DNA of 64,000 bases from Anthopleura xanthogrammica. Taxonomy: Eukaryota > Cnidaria > Anthozoa > Actiniaria > Actiniidae. This document shows positions 1-11,860 of this stretch, piece by piece. Under the pieces are notes generated by a model. It worked only from the letters and a program-made list of their open reading frames with translations, was not told the origin of the DNA and did not search any database. Both the position numbers and the translations under genes were made by a program. Where the stretch lies: assembly GCA_964019055.1 (NCBI GenBank), contig OZ025207.1, positions 17,548,230 to 17,612,229 on the forward strand, in the 5' to 3' direction. The stretch's first letter is position 1. The number at the start of each line of letters is the position of its first letter.

Positions 1-1157
1 TAATGGAATCTTGTTTCGTCGATTGCTCTAAGCAAGTTGCAACTGGCGTATTAGCGAGTTGCAACTGGCGTGAGCAAGTTGTTTGGTGATAAACGGTGAT
101 AATCAAACTTGCACAAAAGAAACACAATGAATTATATCCATCGAAATCAAACCACTAACAGAAAAAGGAAAATATATTGTTGCTTTGTAGTCTTTGGGTT
201 ATTCACCGGTAGAAGTTGGCCAGCTAGCGAATGGGCCTTTCTTGTAAACTGTCTCAAACATTATTCACCCTGATCGTTCCATGTCAAGACGGGTTTCTTC
301 ACCCTGGAAAGCCAGGAATGAAGGAAAGTACTGCCATTATTTGTGTGCATTAGCATGAACTGTGAACAGACTGTAACTCATATAAAATGGAAAATGGAAA
401 CAAATCAATGGAACTCAAGGATATGTTTACTTGACAACAAAGATCCAATTTCTAAGTTTAACGTTCACTTTTTAAGAAGTTTATTACATGGAAAAATGTA
501 GAATCAACAGTGTTCAATCAATTTATATTTACATGGAAAATGTTTTCGCTGCATTAACTTTTGAAGTCACTTTTCTTTAGAATTTTCAACTGAAACTTAA
601 AGCAAGTCTTTTACTGTATAAGTGTATGTAAGTAATTTTTTTGAGTGGACTAGCACGTATGGTTCATATGTTTCTTTCTAGTCTTTATCCACTGCATATT
701 TGTTTAGTCTTGTATATTGCTTGTATTATTCTTCTTATGTTTTATATATCTCTTGTTTTCTATTATGTTTACACTGCAGAGTAAAAGAATTAAATTGAGG
801 AAGCATTGTGATTGCAGAAGTGACGACGTGGCGGACGCAGTTGCTTCAAACAAACTTCAACGTTGTAAGTTATTGTACTTTTTTGCCTGTGTGTGTTTTC
901 GTCGTTCATGATCAGAATCTGATTCACAACTTGAACGTCCCTCGTTCTTGTACTGAGGTTTCAATGGGAAAGTTTGAAAAATCGTAATGGAACTTGGTTA
1001 ATTTTCGCGGTAGTGCAAATTTTGGATCAATATGTGAGTAGAACCTATGAATAGTAAATGTCCTACACAGCGCGGTAACTGATAAAAGTAATAATATAGA
1101 TTAAAAACACGCTGACTGTCGAACTATTTAATGACTAGACGTTTCTGCAACACTGCC
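1..1157. other. Non-coding, no gene recognised
   Basis: AT-rich sequence with only short chance reading frames. The first 90 bases contain a short imperfect duplication of a GTTGCAACTGGCGT-like unit. I see no domain, RNA gene or paired splice sites. Confidence 0.6.
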
Positions 1158-1869
1158 TTAAGGTATCAGGATATGATAAGGACCCCTATACGCGCTACTT
1201 CAAATTTCGCACGGGCTTTACAATATTTTGCCATAAGAGTATACATTTTCTGAAAGCTAAATAAATGTAGTTTTCGAATATTTATTTATAATTGTCTGTT
1301 TTGGAACAAAAAAAGTTATTGGGTTCAAAGTGACATTCTACCTCACTTCATTCGACGACTTCCCGCAGGGTCAGAATTTCCGCTATGTCGATCAAAATCA
1401 CATTAGCATACTCTGTGGATAATGAGCTTCAAAACGGTGTCTCAGATTTTTGATATCTTTTTTAGATCGTGCACAATGACGCTTTAAATCCGAAAGTTTG
1501 AAATTTCGGTGGTTATGATTGCCAAATAGACAATATCTTTTGAATGAAAAAACATTTCAAAAATCTGAGACACCGTTTTTTAGATCGTATTGTTATTTAT
1601 CATAATCCAAAGTTTCAGTTCGATCCAATGTAATCCAAATGAGCTAGAATGTTTTTAAAACGAGATTTTGGTCACTCAAAAACTGCGGAGAAAGCCAATA
1701 ACTTTTTTATTGTAGCGAAACAGAAAATTCCATATTGATTTTTAAAAACTACGTTTATTTAGCTTTCAGAAAATGTATACTTTTATATAATAATATTGAA
1801 AAGGCAGCGAGAAATTTGGCTCGGGCGTAAAGTAATCTCGAAGGCCTCAAACGTATCCTGATACCTTAA
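1158..1869. mobile_element. Fold-back MITE, TTAA-flanked (piggyBac-like), copy 1
   Basis: The 712-bp unit begins TTAAGGTATCAGGATA and ends with its exact reverse complement. TTAA at both edges fits a piggyBac-type target duplication. Inside, the left arm (about 1239-1320) pairs with the right arm (about 1690-1790), and a second inner pair carries the phrase GGTGTCTCAGATTTTT in opposite orientations, so much of the element folds back on itself. There is no transposase ORF, so it would be non-autonomous. A near-identical copy lies at 39081-39794, which proves it is a dispersed repeat. The superfamily assignment rests only on TTAA and is inference. Confidence 0.85.
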
Positions 1870-3121
1870 TTCTTCAGGAGTGAGACTATTGAGGTTTTAC
1901 AAGTTTAAATTGAAATGTTATTAAACCGTTCGCGCGCACAAGTAAAAATTTGAAATGAAAGTTCCTTTATTGAAGCTGATTTTCATTTCATCACGTTTGT
2001 ACGAAACGGAATCTCCCAGACCGTCCCTTACTACAGAGACTTTCGTGTCGTCAACTGTGTGTTTGTTTGAACGAAAATGGCGTGTTAATGGGATTTCCCT
2101 TCTCTTGAAGATGTTCCATTCTCTCGATGTTCTCGAAAACGATCTGCCAATTTTACGTCCTTTCCCCCCGAAGTAGACTTCCCGTGGGCATTTACTACAT
2201 GATATGCATTATATGAGATTGGTAGTGGTGCAAGTGTAATGTCCTTTTATGTTGATAGTACCACGTGCACTTCGGATCCTCGATGTGCTTACATGTGCGA
2301 CAAATGCCTCTGATGCATGGGAATTCTGAAATATCCCGCGTTAAAAATGTTTCCTTTAGCATTTTTTAAAATACTCATTACTGCTGGTATTTCAGCAATT
2401 CACATGTTTGATTATTCATTTTCAACGGTTTACGATGTGTTTTTATTTTTATTTTTGAAATATTTGATTCATACAAGGGGTTATGGAAATAGTCTTAACT
2501 TTAAAAGTATTAAATATTATATTATAATACGCTTTCTCAGGGTTCTCAAACTTTGGATGATTACCGAAATAGCATCAAAAAGGTCCAAATCGAAACTTTT
2601 CCCCCGAATTTCCAAACGCTATTGGCCGTACTCTTTATCTGAGAATGAGCGAAATACTTATTAACATCATGAGAAAATGACCAACAATTTTTATTTTATA
2701 TTTCATATAGAGGTTTCGACACTAACCGGTTTGATCTTCAGCGTGAATTTTGAATTGGTCTTGCTAGATATGAGTAAAGCTCAGAATTACAAGTGAGAGT
2801 GATACAATAAAGATCGTGAGAATTAAAAGGACAATTTGAGGTTGATATGCTCGAGTTAAAGATTGAGAGAAGTGAGATAGAGAGACTACAAAGACTATGG
2901 ATAAATTTCAAGATGTAACTAATAAACATAAATTAAATAAGCCCTAGATTTCGGTGGCTGGCCTGGTACAAACAACAGCTTGTTCCAATTACACTGGTTC
3001 CTTATTAACATTTAAGTCATAAATATGGACAATTAAACTAAATTGAGATTCATACACCCTGGTAAATAATTTTTTTGCTATTATGAATTTATTTTAAGAC
3101 AATAAAATTTCAGTTTTTTAC
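1870..3121. other. Non-coding, no gene recognised
   Basis: Contains a few open frames (for example 2317-2664 on the plus strand), but these are AT-rich and match no family I recognise. No splice-site or domain support. Confidence 0.5.
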
Positions 3122-3260
3122 AGTTAAGGTTACTGACTACTTTTGAACGTTCAATTTGAGCCCACGATGTGCGCGTGCACAAAAATCGCTCAAAACCACA
3201 TAACAACCTGCAAAAGTTTATTGAGGAACCATATACGTTTTGAACTGCAACAGGGAAAAA
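3122..3260 (+). repeat. Dispersed repeat A, copy 1
   Basis: Shares the phrases TTTGAGCCCACGATGTGCGC, GAACCATA and TTTTGAACT with 22281-22400 in the same order and spacing. The two stretches are diverged copies of an interspersed repeat, perhaps one end of a longer element. No coding potential. Confidence 0.7.
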
Positions 3261-3704
3261 ACCCCGAATTTTTATATTTTTCTTTGAATTTCCTAGAACA
3301 AAAGTGAAAAATCAATCTTTTGTGAAAGTTTGAGAAAAACGTAATTATTAGAACTTATAAAAAAAAGCGTTTCATGTGTTTTTGTTGTTGTAGTTTGAGT
3401 ACAATTTTCGGTTGATTGAGCTAACAAGAAACTGAATTTTTAGATTATTTTTAAGCCTTTCTTCAATTTTTTTAATTAGTTAAAATTTAAAGTAGATTTC
3501 TTGAGAAAATTGCTTCCAGAGCTTCTTTAATTTTTAAGTTATGAATTTTTGTATGCAAAGCTTGATTTCCGCCATTTTTCTTTTGAAATCTTGTCAAGAT
3601 GGTCATATTCAAAATTCCTTCAATCAATAATTTTATTTAAACACGGTTAAAATATCAGTATGTACATAAATTATTAAAAGTTTCTAAAAATGTATTAAAC
3701 TGCT

Positions 3705-5375
3705 TTACATATTTGCCGTGCGGGAGTGAGTAGTTGATAGAAAATCGTTAATGCCTTTTTTGAAATTAGAGATAGTAAGACTTGCTCTCGTTTGATGTGG
3801 AAGACTATTCCACAGTGCAGGCCTGCTGTAGCTTATGCTGCGTTTTAGATAATCAGTGCGGGGTTTCGGGAGAGTGAGTTTATTATCTTTATCTCTAAGA
3901 TCGTAGCTAGATTCATATGGTGTAAAAAGCTCGTGCAGGTAAGTAGGCACAAGATTGTGGCCTGCTTTAAACATGAGTACCGCCTTGAGCTTTTTACGCC
4001 TGTCAGTCAGTTTATCCCATTCAAGTTGATCAAGAATCTCGGTTGCACTGTCGTCACATGCTGCTTTAGTTATTACTCTGACAGCACGATTTTGAAGTTT
4101 TTGAAGTTTATCCGAAAGACCACAGTTAAGACCATCCCATACCGGGCTACAATAGTCAAAGTATGGTGCAATTAGAGCCTGGTAGATCTTAATAGCGATT
4201 CTCATATTTATGTAAGGTCGAAGACGCTTGAGTGCGCCAATGGCAGAGGAGACTTTAGAGACAATTTCACCAACGTGATTTGACCATGTCAGGTTCTGAT
4301 CAATTGTAACTCCAAGAGATTTGGTATAAGATACCCTTTTGATTTCTTGATCATCTATTTGGATCTGGAGGTTTTGTTCATTTATCGTAGCAAGTTTTTG
4401 GCGTGAGCCAATAAACATGACTTCAGTCTTTGCCACATTTAAACTTAATCTGTTGGCTATCAACCATTCGCGTAGGTTGCCTAGTTCGTGGTTAATCAAA
4501 TGCTCAATCTCAGTTACGCTGTGTGATGCAACTGTGATATTTGTATCATCAGCGTACATTCTGGCTGTGGCTTCACTGAGGCAGTTAGGAAGGTCATTAA
4601 TGTAAATGAGAAACAACAATGGACCGATTAAGCTGCCTTGTGGGACACCACATTTAATATCGAGAGCATCTGAGAGGTGACCATTAACTAGGCATCTCTG
4701 CATGCGATCTGTAAGGTATGATTGAAACCAACAGAGAGTGGTTTGATCGACCCCATAGCATGACAGCTTGCGCAAAAGTATGGTGTGATCAATGGTGTCA
4801 AATGCCTTTTTCAGGTCAATGAAAACGACACCATTGATCATGCCATTGTCAATGTTTACAGACCAATTGTCAGTGGCCTCAATCAAAGCTGTTAATGTGC
4901 TATGGATGGATCTAAACCCAGACTGACTTCCTGCTAACAGGTGATTGGTGTTAAGATAACTGTAAAATTGCTCATAAACAATTTTTTCAAAGATTTTGGC
5001 AACAGCAGGAATTACAGAGATTGGTCGATAGTTGTTAGGGTCTACCCTTTTTCCTTTTTTGAAAATTGGTGTTACTCTAGCAAGCTTCCAGTCATTAGGA
5101 ACAATGGAGGTAGAAATAGATTGATTAAAGATAGCCGTTAACGAGGGTGCTAAAATGTCACCAGCTATTTTTAGTAAGCTACACGGAAGACTGTCTAAAC
5201 CTGTCGATTTTTTACCATCCATTTTGTTCAATAACTCACGAACCTCATCCACTTTGCATGGACGAAGAGAGAATTTCTTATCTGTAGGTTCTAAGTAGTC
5301 CTCAGGTTCGTTTTTAGCTTAGGGAATTTGATCAGCAAGTAGTTGCCCTAATTCCTTATCTCGAAAACGATATAA
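3705..5375 (-). pseudogene. 5'-truncated CR1/L2-like LINE reverse transcriptase
   Basis: An open frame of about 515 codons encodes the RT and C-terminal region of a non-LTR retrotransposon. Visible blocks in order are the NNYRPISV entry block, FIDLKKAFDTIDH (palm, first catalytic Asp), GVPQGSLIGPLLF, MYADDTN (the catalytic YADD), then the long C-terminal region ending in WNSLPHQTR and a terminal helix. The frame as scanned starts at a GTG (5252), which is not a real start. Homology continues upstream through a TAA near 5320 (FRDKELGQLLADQIP then stop), so this copy has a nonsense codon. The endonuclease is missing, as expected for 5' truncation. The family name within CR1/Jockey-type LINEs is inference. 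Confidence 0.9.
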
Positions 5376-5923
5376 GAAAAAAATATAAGAAAAAAAACCT
5401 TGTTCTGCATTTAGATTGTATAAGTGTCTATCAAATTGTACAGAAATACAGGAGTATTTCATAAGATTTAATGTTTAATTTTTCAAGAAAAAAGAAAACA
5501 TAGCGACAACATTTCTTCGCATCGAAAATCTTGCTATTTGATTGGTGCATATCGCGAACCAATCAGAAGGCTAAAGGGCACAAATGAACATACCTATTTT
5601 CATAATATAGAAAAGATGCGAAAGATATGTAAGTAGTAACATTGATGTGAGAAAATAGATAATTAGAAAAACAGCATATGGAAAAAAAGTATATTGGGTT
5701 TATTAATCTAAGGTACACAAGTAGAAACTAATCTAGATAAATTCATTGTAAACGTCTGTTTAAAAATGTAACATCACAAGTCAGAGACAACTTTAAATTA
5801 CAATGAATCATGAATACTGACTGCAATTTTGGAATAATCTACATAAATATTGATTGTAAAATGATTAAAAAAAGAGAGACAGAGAAAGAAAAAAAGGAGT
5901 TACGCAGATACTATTGTAATTAC
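5376..5923. other. Non-coding, no gene recognised
   Basis: AT-rich flank between two LINE fragments. It begins at the 5' truncation point of the minus-strand LINE with a poly(A)/(TATAAG) stretch. No recognised domain. Confidence 0.5.
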
Positions 5924-6130
5924 CAGCTTTTTAAATTACAGCGCGTTTTGAATGCTTCGGCTCGCTTAGTGCTTTTTGCTCCTAAATACTGTCATATTAC
6001 TCCGTTATTACCGCAACTACATTGGTTACCCATTAGTTTTCGCATTGAGTTTAAATTAATATTAATTACTTTTAAAGTACTTAAGGGGCTCGCTCCATTA
6101 TATCTTACTGAGCTCATTCTACGACAACAC
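5924..6130 (+). pseudogene. LINE RT C-terminal fragment
   Basis: The translated stretch LQRVLNASARL ... HITPLLPQLHWLPI ... KGLAPLYL is the conserved post-RT region seen in cnidarian and fish CR1/L2-like LINEs. Only about 70 residues remain; the catalytic part is absent. It is followed within 40 bp by a Harbinger transposase relic in the same frame, so the combined open frame 5810-6286 is a chance chimera of two elements. Confidence 0.75.
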
Positions 6131-6169
6131 TACAACGGAAATCGAAAATTTCTGGCTCCTAACTGGTTT

Positions 6170-6893
6170 GGCTCGCGTGGTGGACAGGATAAGAGCATAC
6201 TTACGCTATGTGTAAACGATCGAATCCTTCTAACGTTCATGTGGCTGATGGAATACCACACAGTGGTAGCCTACCTCAAAAGTTAGGAATATCTGTAAGA
6301 AACGTGTGTGATACCATCTACACAATTTTGCCTATTTTATATGAACATTGCGCAAGTAGATACATCACGTTGAACGACGAAAAACGTGGGAAAACCAACG
6401 AGTTTAGAGAGTTTCCGAACGCTGTTGGAGCAATAGAAGCTTTTGCAGTGCAAATCAACAGGGCACAAGGCGATGCGCAACGCATGTATTATAGGCGAGA
6501 TAGGAGATACCACTTCCTTAATTTCAGTGCTGTAGTAGACAATGACGGGTTATTTTAATTCGTACGAGGACGGTTTCTAGGTCATGCAACTGACGCAGAT
6601 TCGTTTGCATGCTTATCGGCCATCAGTTACCAGCAACAAATGCCCCTACCTTATACGGCACATATCTACTCGTGGACGGGGGTTATCCCACTGCAGAGCC
6701 GCTGTTAGTGCAGTTTAGACGACCAAGAGGTGACTTGACCATATATCCTACCAAGCAAACATCGAGTTGGGCAGGGCACGAGTTCGTGTGGAACACCGTA
6801 TCGGAGATGCTCGCGCTTATCGCAGCGTCACGGGCCGATCGGGCAGGTTTCGACTTTTTGTTTCTGTTATCTTTAGTGTTGTACTTGCGTTGA
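6170..6893 (+). pseudogene. PIF/Harbinger (DDE_Tnp_4, HARBI1-like) transposase relic
   Basis: Translation across three frames gives successive blocks of a Harbinger-type DDE transposase: an N-terminal helical block (6170-6286), then FPNAVGAIEAF (region of the first catalytic acidic residue, here E where these enzymes have D), YYRRDRRYHF and AVVDNDGLF (to 6558), GHATDADSF, and finally LVDGGYPTAEPLL in another frame. A TAA at 6556 and at least two frameshifts (about 6285 and 6600-6650) break the gene. No terminal inverted repeats were found. The family follows from the order and spacing of these blocks; the substituted catalytic residue supports a dead copy. Confidence 0.75.
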
Positions 6894-7768
6894 CAAACAG
6901 AAGGTAGACTGATAAGAATAATAAGGGCTAGGTTTGCTAAATAGTGATTTTTGCAACTGTACGTACTTTAAAATTAAACGGATATAGTTGTATAGTAAAA
7001 ATTGATATCTGTAAAGTTGATTGATGCTGTTTTTCTATTGTTTATTTTGATTCTAATTGGGGCTGTAGGCAATATGGAGGCTTTGTGGGACACTTGCTGG
7101 ACAGTTCTGTATGAGAAGACTTGGCCATGGCTGTTCAAAGCTTTCAAAAACCAGCGTCAAGTTGAAGATCTATAAAGTTTTTTTGTTTCTGATGGGTAAG
7201 CTACAGATTGGACATACCTTCGAACCTTTCTCATTTTCATGAAGAGAGCTATGCCTACTTAATCGTCGTAGGTGTTTGTAAAAGAAATATATTCCAGAGA
7301 CCCTCGACTTCGTTCTCTTGCTATCAAAATACTTCTTCACAACGAAGATCAGAAACTTCAACCCTGACAATCTATTGTTTCATTTATTGCCATTTAATTC
7401 AAACTATGCTTGATCTGACTAGATAGTTCTGATTAATAACTGAATTCTGTTTGTGAATGGACCGATCTGGTCGGCCAGTTCCGACTAATGGAAGGCACCT
7501 TTAGCCTATTTTAATTGAATTTGCAAAGGTAAATTAACAAAAAATAAAACACTAACTTGAACTGATAAATCTACAATTAACAGATAACATTCTTACGTGT
7601 TTTTTTAACGTTAACACGTATATTCAGTAATTCCAGTATCTTTCAGCAGTTGGTCTTTAATCTGTAGATTCACTGTCTGACTCCATATCAAGGCCTCAAT
7701 TTTCGGCGCTTTGTTTAAGAAATTTCATGTGCATTTTAGTGGCCTTAAGCCCCACACTTCATGAGTTC
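6894..7768. other. Non-coding, no gene recognised
   Basis: No family match. A 33-codon ATG frame at 7074-7175 and overlapping frames at 7170-7426 are unsupported. Confidence 0.5.
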
Positions 7769-8320
7769 TTAAGCTCGGGAATAAAGATGTTTTCTTCGAA
7801 TTCTTTTTCTGTCGATCAGTTTGCTTGAAGGACGGCTCTTTAAGCGGGCGTTCGCGTCCGCTACGCCATTCAAGCGAGGTATCTGATAGAGACTCCGAGG
7901 TAGTTTATTTCTTCTTTCTACAAGTTGGATGCAACTTGTCCCTGGAGTTTCTGGATCAAACTCGCCAATAGCTGACTCCAACGCTTCACCATCACTGTAT
8001 AGAGAGCTTCTTTTATTTAAGGGGTCTTTAGCTTCTGCCTTTTTAATATTCTTCATGCTAAGAATGATCTTTTCCGCTGTCATATTATCTCCTACAACAT
8101 TTCTCTCTTCTCTAGCCGTAACTTCAAGCGAGTTCTTTACTTTTCGCCCGATACTACCTAGCCTGTTTCGTATGTTTTTGACCCCTTTGTCTTGCTCAGC
8201 GCTTTCGTAATTTTTGGTAACATGTGTTGTTAGCAGATCTTTGTTGGAAACCAAAATGCAAGAATATCCTTCTTGTTGTTTCCCTTGATTTCCACGGCGC
8301 GTTTGTAAATGGTTTAAGCT
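7769..8320 (-). CDS. Hypothetical ORF, no ATG start
   Basis: A 184-codon open frame on the minus strand, bounded upstream by TAG at 8321-8323. The frame is not low-complexity and is rich in charged residues, ending RKRIRRKHLYSRA. There is no ATG near its start (TTG at 8254; first internal ATG about 55 codons later), so if real it is an internal exon, a terminal exon or a decayed gene. I recognise no domain. A poly(T) tract at about 8345-8365 lies just upstream. It may be a host exon or part of an unrecognised element; length and composition are the only support. Confidence 0.35.
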   Translation of the reverse strand, partial: SLNHLQTRRGNQGKQQEGYSCILVSNKDLLTTHVTKNYESAEQDKGVKNIRNRLGSIGRKVKNSLEVTAREERNVVGDNMTAEKIILSMKNIKKAEAKDPLNKRSSLYSDGEALESAIGEFDPETPGTSCIQLVERRNKLPRSLYQIPRLNGVADANARLKSRPSSKLIDRKRIRRKHLYSRA

Positions 8321-8659
8321 CTACCTCAGTAATTCAATCTTTTCGAAATTTTTTTTTTTTTTTTGGTTGTTTTTGGTGCTTTCCCTTTTTGCCTTTAAAA
8401 TAAACAACAAGTATTGCATCTTAAACCAAAATTACAATTTTGCAAGTGCACTGTTATGGCTGAAAGTTCGTTACCTGCAAAAACGCGTCGGAATAATTCT
8501 TCTGCCTCTTCTTCTGAACCAGCCATCGTAACATAGATATAGCCAGAAATTATTATTCACTGTATTCACTGTGCCGTTCTATGCCTCAATTTTTTCAGGT
8601 ATTTTTTTTCAGACTTCAATTCGTCGCAGCAGTACGTTCGAGTCCACTTACATGTTAAT

Positions 8660-10850
8660 ATATCACGACTGCTGATAGGACCTTACTTGAAAAGAACTTG
8701 TAGTGACTCTGATATGATCTATGTGACGTTCAGCCACTTGGCCATGTGAGAGCTGAACTTCATAAGACAATGGGCTATTAAGTATTGTTACTTCCTCTGG
8801 AACCCATTTAGGCCCATGACCAAAGTTTCTGACGCTGGCAGGATCTCCCACAGACAGGCGCCTTAGTGGAAAATGGTGTTCATGTTGCTCTTTCATCTTC
8901 ATCTTAAGTTGTTGTTTTAATCTAGTACCTTCTCATGAAAGCTTGGATGAAGCAGATCTAGTCTGGTATTCAATCTTTTATGGCGCTGGAGCTCTGTTGT
9001 TAATATGATTGCGGCGTAATTGTGTACTGCAACAAGAAACGGTATAGCTTAGTGTGGAGGGAGTCTCCTCCTTTCTTTCGAATTACCTCTTTAATGGCCT
9101 GTACTGCTCTTTCTGCCAACTAATTACTTGAAGGATGATACGGCGACGTAGATATATGAACAACTCCATTCTTCCGTATGTAATCTGGTAACTCTTCGCA
9201 TGTAATTTGGAATTGGACCCGTTGTATTGACTGATGATGTTCTGTATTCCATGTTGGGCAAAGCACTCTCTAAGTTTGGCAATGGTTACAGAAGATAATG
9301 TTGATGAATTAGTGACGTACACCTCAATACATTTTGAAAACGAATCATCTATGACCACTAAGTAGCATGTGATTATTCACAGAGCCAACAATGTCAACAT
9401 GTACTCTTTTCCATGGCGAATCAGGGGTGGAGGGGCACTGAGGGAGGGCTATTGTGATTCTCCTGGCATATTACACATTTCCTGAAATTTCCTTGTTAGC
9501 GACACTTCGGTGGTATCACTACTCTTGCCCCCACAAACTACATCCATCTTGCACACAGCTCATCTTGTCGCTGCTTGTAAGGGGTTAATTCAGGATGGAT
9601 ATCATTTGGCCACCCATACCATAGAAATTCATGCACATTGGATAGAACCTGGATCATGCCTTGTCCATACAGTCTGTCAACACAAATACTCCATCAAACT
9701 CATTAATTATCAACACCCTATCATCTGGTTCTTCCTTTGCTGGTACTTGTAATAGCAGTCTTGGGATGCAATCAGCATTCGCGTGTTTCTTCCCAGGCTT
9801 GTACTGCATTTTATACCCATAAGCTCTCAGTATGATTGTCGCCCTCTGTATTCTTGGTGACGCAATTAGGGGAATCTGCTTCTCTACATGACATAATATA
9901 AGGAGGGTTTTTTGATCTTAAACAATTATGAAATGACGGCCATACAGATGTTTGTGAAACTTGTTGGGACCAAAAATGATTGCTGCACCCTATTTCTCTC
10001 TTCTGAAATAAGGATATATGGAGACCCAGTCTCTCCCTATCTCCACTTCGACCAAAATATGTCGATTGTTTAAATAATTTTTACTTAACTTACTTGAGAT
10101 CTTCTTGCTATGTGGAATCTTCTTGCTCACTTTCTCTTACAATTGAAACAAATTTTACCTGTTCTTGACTCTTCCTGCACTTAGCTTAGATAACCTTCAC
10201 ATCTATTGCTGAATATATACTATCTCTTGCTGCTACTTGTGATGGTTGGTTTGAGTATCGCTTGCCTTGACTGGGTCGATACTTGTCCACGATTACTTGG
10301 TTCTGGCTTTTTAGTCGATTAACTGTTCCTTGTTCATCACTTTTCATTGAGCCTAAGCTCTTTTGAATTTCTTTCACATTCCAAAAAACGGTTTCATGTG
10401 CTTCTGCTATCTTAAATACTCTGTGAAAGGTCGACGCTGGGTCTGGATCATTTAGAATATTCTCTTGGATATCTTTATTGTTTACCCCTGCAATGTATCT
10501 GAATTTTAGATTCTCCTTCTGTCCTGTTTCTTGAATTAAGCTTTAAACTAGCACTTGCTTCAGTCATTTTTGGCTTGTAGTGGTCTTTCACCAGCTCAAC
10601 AATATCATCGAGTTTCTTTCTTTCTTTCTTTCTTAGGAAGACATATATTCTTCATAATATGGTAGTTTTTGGCCCTACGTTTGAGAACAGAATACTGACC
10701 TTCAACTTGTCCTCCTCGTTTTCATTTCCAGTCAAATAATGCTCAAAACTTTCAATATACTCCGACCAGTTATGTTCTTCCTGGTCAAACTGAAATAATG
10801 ATTTGTACTGACGATTTTCCCGCCTTTTCTTGGCAATAACAAGTTTACTC
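8660..10850 (-). pseudogene. Internally deleted Ty3/gypsy retrotransposon relic
   Basis: Reading the minus strand from 10850 downwards, blocks of a Ty3/gypsy element appear in canonical order but in several frames. First is a Gag core (FDQEEHNWSEYIESFEHYL about 10720-10800; LDDIVELVKDHYKPK about 10600) and a Gag tail (about 10180-10380). Then comes the RNase H end (FHKHLYGRHF, ASPRIQRATIILRAYGYKMQ, GKKHANADCIPRL, about 9760-9970). Then the integrase: a WYGWPND linker, DELCVQDG...VVIPP zinc-binding entry, core DIVGSVN...IDDSFSKCIEVYVTNSS (9083-9420) and the C-terminal SH3-like part (8663-8902). Protease and most of RT are missing between about 10180 and 9970. No LTRs were found. Stops and frameshifts make it dead. 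Confidence 0.8.
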
Positions 10851-11359
10851 TTAAAACGCTACTTAATAGTAATAGTAAGTAATTATTTTACTATTAAGTT
10901 ATATATATATATATTTTTTTTTATTCTATTGAAGCTAATCTTGTGTTGTAAGTATAAACTTTATTAACTAGGGTAAAGAAGTGGACAAATGATTAGGGAA
11001 GTAAACATGAGTAATATTCAAACATTACAGTCAGCGAACGTCAGGCATGAACACTCACACTCGGAAGATTGCAATCTTGAAATAAACATTCGATTATTCA
11101 AACGAATATTCGTAGATTTAATATCATTAATCGAATCTTGAAAGTAATAAATGATTGTTTATTCTATTATTTGATGAATGTAGAAAAGAGTTTAAAAAAA
11201 CGTTTTTACATTACAGTAAATGAGTTTTTTTACTTTTTTATCTATTGGAAAATTCTCAATTTTTAAAAGCACCATGCCAGACATTCGCGTGTAGTCGCGA
11301 TATTTGCCGTGTGAGATGATCACGTAGTCTATCGACTGTCTGTACTTTAGCTCCTCGCA

Positions 11360-11555
11360 ATGGCGTCGACTAGTGCAGTTGGAAGACAAATGTATTGGCT
11401 TCGTTGAAAGGGAAATTACTTATCAAAAAAAAGTGTTATCTGAAGTAAGAAACGATTTAACGACAGAAATTGGAGAACTACTTCCAGATAATTTTCGATT
11501 TCTAAGATGTGAAATGCCAGTTAGTTCAAAACAAGCGGTGAAAATGCCTTCTTGA
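11360..11555 (+). pseudogene. Possible captured host 5' exon inside the element
   Basis: On the strand opposite the paired ORF, ATG at 11360 opens MASTSAVGRQMYWLR then stops. One base over, a frame continues with VEREITYQKKVLSEVRNDL and LLPDNFRFLRCEMPVSSKQ, running to 11555. A normal-looking start, non-biased composition and abrupt ending near the paired-domain junction suggest a gene fragment carrying a single frameshift. I do not recognise its family. It could be a chance frame. Confidence 0.4.
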
Positions 11556-11860
11556 ATTAATCTTTGACGAATCTCAACTCCAGTAACGCTTGGTTTTTGA
11601 AGTTTGTATATTTCTATTATGTGTAAAACGTCATCTGTTACCAAAGTAGGGTTTCTACCACCACAACAGAAAGGTTGAATCGTTCCATGATTTGCGTAAT
11701 GCTTGAGAACTTTGTCAACAGATCCCTTTGAAATTTTCAGCTTTTTTGAAATTTCGGATATGCCCTTGTGGCCATTGTACATATCAATTATTTCTTTCCT
11801 TACATGGTTTGGAAGGGGTCTTCCTGGGTAATAAAACCCTCCCATGCAATTTTTAGCCAT
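11423..11860 (-). CDS. Solo paired-domain (PAX/Tc1-HTH-like) DNA-binding ORF
   Basis: The first in-frame ATG is at 11860; the frame is open from 11881. The product begins with a MGGFYYPGRPLP segment resembling the N-terminal turn of paired domains. The PAI helix-turn-helix follows (VRKEIIDMYNGHKGISEI; LKISKGSVDKVLKHY), then a GTIQP/GGRNP linker and the first RED helices (VTDDVLHIIEIYK; EIRQRLIQEGIF). The third RED helix is missing: after about residue 109 (11548) the sequence no longer resembles a paired domain and the frame runs 40 more residues opposite the plus-strand fragment. Expected role is binding DNA, perhaps the element's own TIRs. It resembles Pax more than ordinary Tc1 transposase N-termini. 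No catalytic domain follows, so it cannot transpose alone. Confidence 0.7.
   Translation of the reverse strand: MAKNCMGGFYYPGRPLPNHVRKEIIDMYNGHKGISEISKKLKISKGSVDKVLKHYANHGTIQPFCCGGRNPTLVTDDVLHIIEIYKLQKPSVTGVEIRQRLIQEGIFTACFELTGISHLRNRKLSGSSSPISVVKSFLTSDNTFF

Noticed and set aside
2317..2664. 115-codon ORF
   Set aside because: AT-rich, no family match, no splice or start support.
5810..6286. A single 158-codon gene
   Set aside because: The frame joins a LINE fragment to a Harbinger fragment by chance.
7074..7175. 33-codon ATG ORF beginning MEALWDTCW
   Set aside because: Too short, with no homologue recognised and no context.
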